Positions 21,284-23,559 of a DNA stretch of 23,559 nucleotides are shown one piece after another; positions within the stretch are counted from its first letter, which is position 1, and every line of letters starts with the position of its first letter. This DNA comes from an uncultured Caryophanales bacterium (lineage in GTDB: Bacteria; Bacillota_I; Bacilli_A; RFN20; CAG-288). A program made the position numbers and the translations under genes. The stretch is from positions 1 to 23,559 of the forward strand of contig CAJMBK010000012.1 in NCBI GenBank assembly GCA_905211645.1. Reading direction: 5' to 3'. The notes under the pieces were generated by a model. The model was not told the DNA's origin, searched no databases, and saw only the letters and a list, made by a program, of their open reading frames with translations.

Positions 21284-21688
21284 TTACTTGCTAGCTTCAG
21301 CAGTTGCTTCCTCTGCTGCTTTGTTTAAGTCATATGCCTTGTTGACATAGACATATGCTTTTCTCATGGATGAAGTTGTACCTTCGTAACGACCAACTCT
21401 CTTAGCCTTGCCAGGATAGTTGATGACGTTGACTGAGTCAACTTTGACACGGAAGAAAGCTTGAACAGCCTTCTTGATTTCACTCTTCTTAGTGCCTTTC
21501 TTAACGGCAAGAGTTAAAACATTTTCTTCCTTGAGTAACTTTTGTGTCTTTTCAGTGAGAACCATGTGGGCCAAGACTTCAGTATCACGGATTGTGAGCC
21601 CACGGGTTGCATAGCCTTCGTCTTCCTTTTCAGTTTCGACGACTTCGGCATTTTCAACTTTTTCTTCTAATTCAGGTGTCTTTGCCAT
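21284..21688 (-). CDS. rplW: 50S ribosomal protein L23
   Basis: 134 aa, against about 95 in most bacteria. The core starts near DTEVLAHMVLTEKTQKL and contains FRVKVDSVNVINYPGKAKRVGR, the tunnel-exit and trigger-factor docking part. The first 35 or so residues are an acidic extension (ELEEKVENAEVVETEKEDEG), and a small Ala/Glu tail ends the protein. No alternative start with a better site is evident. Confidence 0.95.
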   Translation of the reverse strand: MAKTPELEEKVENAEVVETEKEDEGYATRGLTIRDTEVLAHMVLTEKTQKLLKEENVLTLAVKKGTKKSEIKKAVQAFFRVKVDSVNVINYPGKAKRVGRYEGTTSSMRKAYVYVNKAYDLNKAAEEATAEASK

Positions 21689-21690
21689 AA

Positions 21691-22344
21691 TTAGTTAGCC
21701 TCGCTTTCTTCTAAAACACTTCTTGCAATGATCAATGTACCAGCGTTTAAAACATCATAGACTGAGACGTTGTCAGAAGCGACAAGTTCAAGACCTTCGA
21801 CGTTGCTTGCAGCAAGAACAAGGTTATCATCATAGCTATCGACATCAGCGTTGATAACTAATAAGACTTTATTCTTAGCATTCATTGCCTTCAATGAATT
21901 GATTAATTCTTTAGTCTTAGGTTGTTCGAATTTGACTGAGTCATCGAAGACGACTAAATCCTTATCGAGGACCTTTTGAGAAAGGACTGATGCAAGTGCT
22001 AAAGAGTGAACTTGCTTATTAACTTTTTGTTTGTAGTTTTGTCTGCCATCTGGACCAAAGACGGTACCACCGCCAACCCAGATTGGGGATCTTGAAGAAC
22101 CAGCACGAGCACGACCTGTACCTTTTTGTCTCCATGGCTTCTTACCACCACCTGAAACTTCGGAACGGACCTTTGTCTTTGCAGTTGCTTGTCTACGATT
22201 TGCTAAATCAGCTGTAACAACTTGTTGAACGACATATGGATTAGGTTCAACACCAAAGAGGAAACCATCAAGTTCGATTTGACCGACTGTTTCGCCTTTG
22301 AAGTTTACGACTGACCAGGAAATTTTATTTTCGATATTTTCCAT
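21691..22344 (-). CDS. rplD: 50S ribosomal protein L4
   Basis: 217 aa. ANRRQATAKTKVRSEVSGGGKKPWRQKGTGRARAGSSRSP is the tunnel-lining loop, followed by the Rossmann-like domain with DDSVKFEQPKTKELI. In E. coli this protein also represses its own operon through the S10 leader; whether that applies here is unknown, but a structured leader is present (see 23384-23501). Confidence 0.97.
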   Translation of the reverse strand: MENIENKISWSVVNFKGETVGQIELDGFLFGVEPNPYVVQQVVTADLANRRQATAKTKVRSEVSGGGKKPWRQKGTGRARAGSSRSPIWVGGGTVFGPDGRQNYKQKVNKQVHSLALASVLSQKVLDKDLVVFDDSVKFEQPKTKELINSLKAMNAKNKVLLVINADVDSYDDNLVLAASNVEGLELVASDNVSVYDVLNAGTLIIARSVLEESEAN

Positions 22345-22364
22345 AACTATTTCCTTTCCAATCC

Positions 22365-23042
22365 TTATTTAGCTTCACTGTAGTTAACTAAAGGTTTGAT
22401 TTCAGATAAGTTAACTTTCTTAACAGCTGAACGGATTTTAACAATTGATTTGTTTGGACCTGGAACAGCACCTTTGATGAGGATGCAATTCTTTGCAGGA
22501 TCAACAGAAACGATTTGAAGATTGAGGATAGTAGCTTGTTTGTTACCATGATGACCTGACATCTTCTTACCAGGATGGATACGGTTGTTGCAACGACCAT
22601 TTGTTGCCATAGAACCGACTTGTCTGTGATAACCAGAACCGTGACCTTTAGGACCGATGTGGAAGTGCCATCTCTTGATTGCACCTGAGTAACCGTGACC
22701 CTTGGAAACACCGGTAACATCAACTGCTTCACCAGCAGAGAAGATTTCACATGTAATTTCTTGACCGACTTCGTGGTTGTAGATTTCATCACCTTTGAGT
22801 TCGGCATAGACATATTTAGGAGTTGTGTTTGTCTTCTTAGCAATACCTAAAATGCTCTTTGTGCAGCGTGATTCTTTCTTGTCTTCATAACCAACTTGAA
22901 GAGCTTCATAACCATCGTTTTCAACAGTTTTCTTTTGTGTAACAACGTTTGGAAGAACTTCGATAACAGAGACTGGATACATAGTACCATCAGTAGCAAA
23001 TACGGAAGTCATACCAATCTTACGACCAATAATAGATTTCAT
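22365..23042 (-). CDS. rplC: 50S ribosomal protein L3
   Basis: 225 aa. MKSIIGRKIGMTSVFATDG, then GVSKGHGYSGAIKRWHFHIGPKGHGSGYHRQVGSMA and the GKKMSGHHGN motif, which carries the methylated-glutamine and peptidyl-transferase finger region, are all typical. Confidence 0.97.
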   Translation of the reverse strand: MKSIIGRKIGMTSVFATDGTMYPVSVIEVLPNVVTQKKTVENDGYEALQVGYEDKKESRCTKSILGIAKKTNTTPKYVYAELKGDEIYNHEVGQEITCEIFSAGEAVDVTGVSKGHGYSGAIKRWHFHIGPKGHGSGYHRQVGSMATNGRCNNRIHPGKKMSGHHGNKQATILNLQIVSVDPAKNCILIKGAVPGPNKSIVKIRSAVKKVNLSEIKPLVNYSEAK

Positions 23043-23060
23043 ACTTTACTTGCCTCCTTA

Positions 23061-23369
23061 TTACTTAAGTTCAACATCAACGCCGCTAGGAAGTTCTAAA
23101 GTTGTTAACTTTGTGATGGTTTCCTTTGTAGGCTTGACGACATCAATAAGTCTCTTATGAGTTCTTATTTCGAATTGTTCACGTGAATCTTTATCAACGT
23201 GTGGTGAACGTAAAATAGTGTAAACTTGACGTTCTGTAGGAAGTGGAATAGGACCAACAACTTTGGCTCCACTCTTTTGAGCAGCCTCAACAATCTTTTG
23301 AACACAGAGATCTAAAACTTTGTGATCATAAGCCTTGAGACGGACTCTGATTTTGTTTTCTTTTGCCAT
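23061..23369 (-). CDS. rpsJ: 30S ribosomal protein S10
   Basis: 102 aa, first gene of the super-operon; S10 also acts as the NusE antitermination factor. IRVRLKAYDHKVLDLCVQKIVEAA, GPIPLPTERQVYTILRSPHVDKDSREQFEIRTHKRLIDV and the C-terminal LPSGVDVELK are diagnostic. GAAAGGAAA precedes the ATG. The upstream 130 bases are a leader without any reading frame. Confidence 0.98.
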   Translation of the reverse strand: MAKENKIRVRLKAYDHKVLDLCVQKIVEAAQKSGAKVVGPIPLPTERQVYTILRSPHVDKDSREQFEIRTHKRLIDVVKPTKETITKLTTLELPSGVDVELK

Positions 23370-23383
23370 AGATTTTCCTTTCT

Positions 23384-23501
23384 GTCTAAATTCTAAGCAT
23401 AGACCTTAGCTCGATGTAAATTACCTAGAACACTATCGACAACCCTAATGGGCGTTCTAGCAACTTTACACGTCAACGCTTGCCGATAAAATATCAGCGT
23501 T
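23384..23501 (-). promoter_or_regulatory. Structured 5' leader of the S10 operon
   Basis: The leader RNA (minus strand) can form AACGCT/AGCGTT (plus 23496-23501 with 23475-23480). A nested element follows: TGTAAA/TTTACA (23465-23470 with 23415-23420), CTAGAAC/GTTCTAG (23454-23460 with 23425-23431), and a tip CCC-ATTA-GGG (23443-23452). Nearer the start codon, CTAAG/CTTAG (23405-23409 with 23393-23397) and GTCTA/TAGAC (23400-23404 with 23384-23388) interleave, so they are either exclusive or a pseudoknot. An autoregulatory leader, bound by L4 or another r-protein, is likely. It has not been compared to any model. Confidence 0.6.
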
Positions 23502-23505
23502 TCAT

Positions 23506-23534
23506 ATTATAGAAAATTCAGCAAGTAGATACAA
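23506..23534 (-). promoter_or_regulatory. Sigma-A promoter of the S10-spc-alpha super-operon
   Basis: On the minus strand TTGTAT (23529-23534), a 17-base spacer, then TATAAT (23506-23511). The sequence further upstream is AT-rich (23535-23559) and might act as an UP element. Transcription should start near 23499, giving a leader of about 130 nt. Confidence 0.82.
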
Positions 23535-23559
23535 TAAAAATTTTTTCGAAATAAGAAAA

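Overview
The window looks like chromosome of a low-GC, Gram-positive-type bacterium (Bacillota/Mycoplasmatota side). The S10-spc-alpha ribosomal gene order is of the Bacillus type (secY-adk-map-infA-rpmJ-rpsM-rpsK-rpoA-rplQ). S14 is the short four-cysteine zinc form, adenylate kinase has a four-cysteine LID, Shine-Dalgarno sites are strong AGGAGG-like, and promoters are sigma-A like. TGA is used as a stop (sigma-factor gene) and tryptophan is TGG, so the code is standard and this is not a UGA-recoding mycoplasma. L30 (rpmD) is missing between S5 and L15, which together with the low GC suggests a Mollicutes-like or Erysipelotrichia-like lineage of Bacilli. That placement is an inference.

Layout. 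1-190: a gene-free edge with a hairpin and a possible plus-strand extended -10. 191-1500: an intact IS30-family insertion sequence with imperfect ~25-bp terminal inverted repeats. 1521-4390: a three-gene minus-strand cassette of ECF sigma factor, single-pass membrane protein (probable anti-sigma factor) and acidic lipoprotein, closed by terminators. 4396-5165: a nitroreductase-like flavoprotein behind a 68-aa membrane peptide, both minus strand. 5293-5446: a single tRNA-Ile(GAT) unit with a perfect consensus promoter and its own terminator. 5447-6005: an intergenic region with repeats and hairpins. 6006-8437: a plus-strand operon of PiT phosphate transporter, PhoU-like DUF47 partner and PnuC-type transporter. 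8545-23559: a minus-strand ribosomal protein super-operon from S10 to L17, with promoter, structured leader and terminator all visible.

The most interesting part is the ECF cassette. The sigma gene and the lipoprotein gene carry the same bipartite promoter, CCAATA-N15-TCGTATTTATA, with identical spacing and nearly identical distance to the start codon. No other copy was noticed in the window. The spacing matches that of known Firmicutes ECF promoters, so this is probably the sigma factor's own regulon. The outer part of the putative anti-sigma factor and the lipoprotein appear to be related to each other along much of their length. This suggests a surface-sensing circuit in which a secreted lipid-anchored paralogue of the sensor domain is induced by the sigma factor. 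The ligand is unknown. Other items worth a look are an odd tRNA-Ile (C55, C29-A41), the structured S10 leader, and a repeat cluster next to a minus-strand terminator with no gene.
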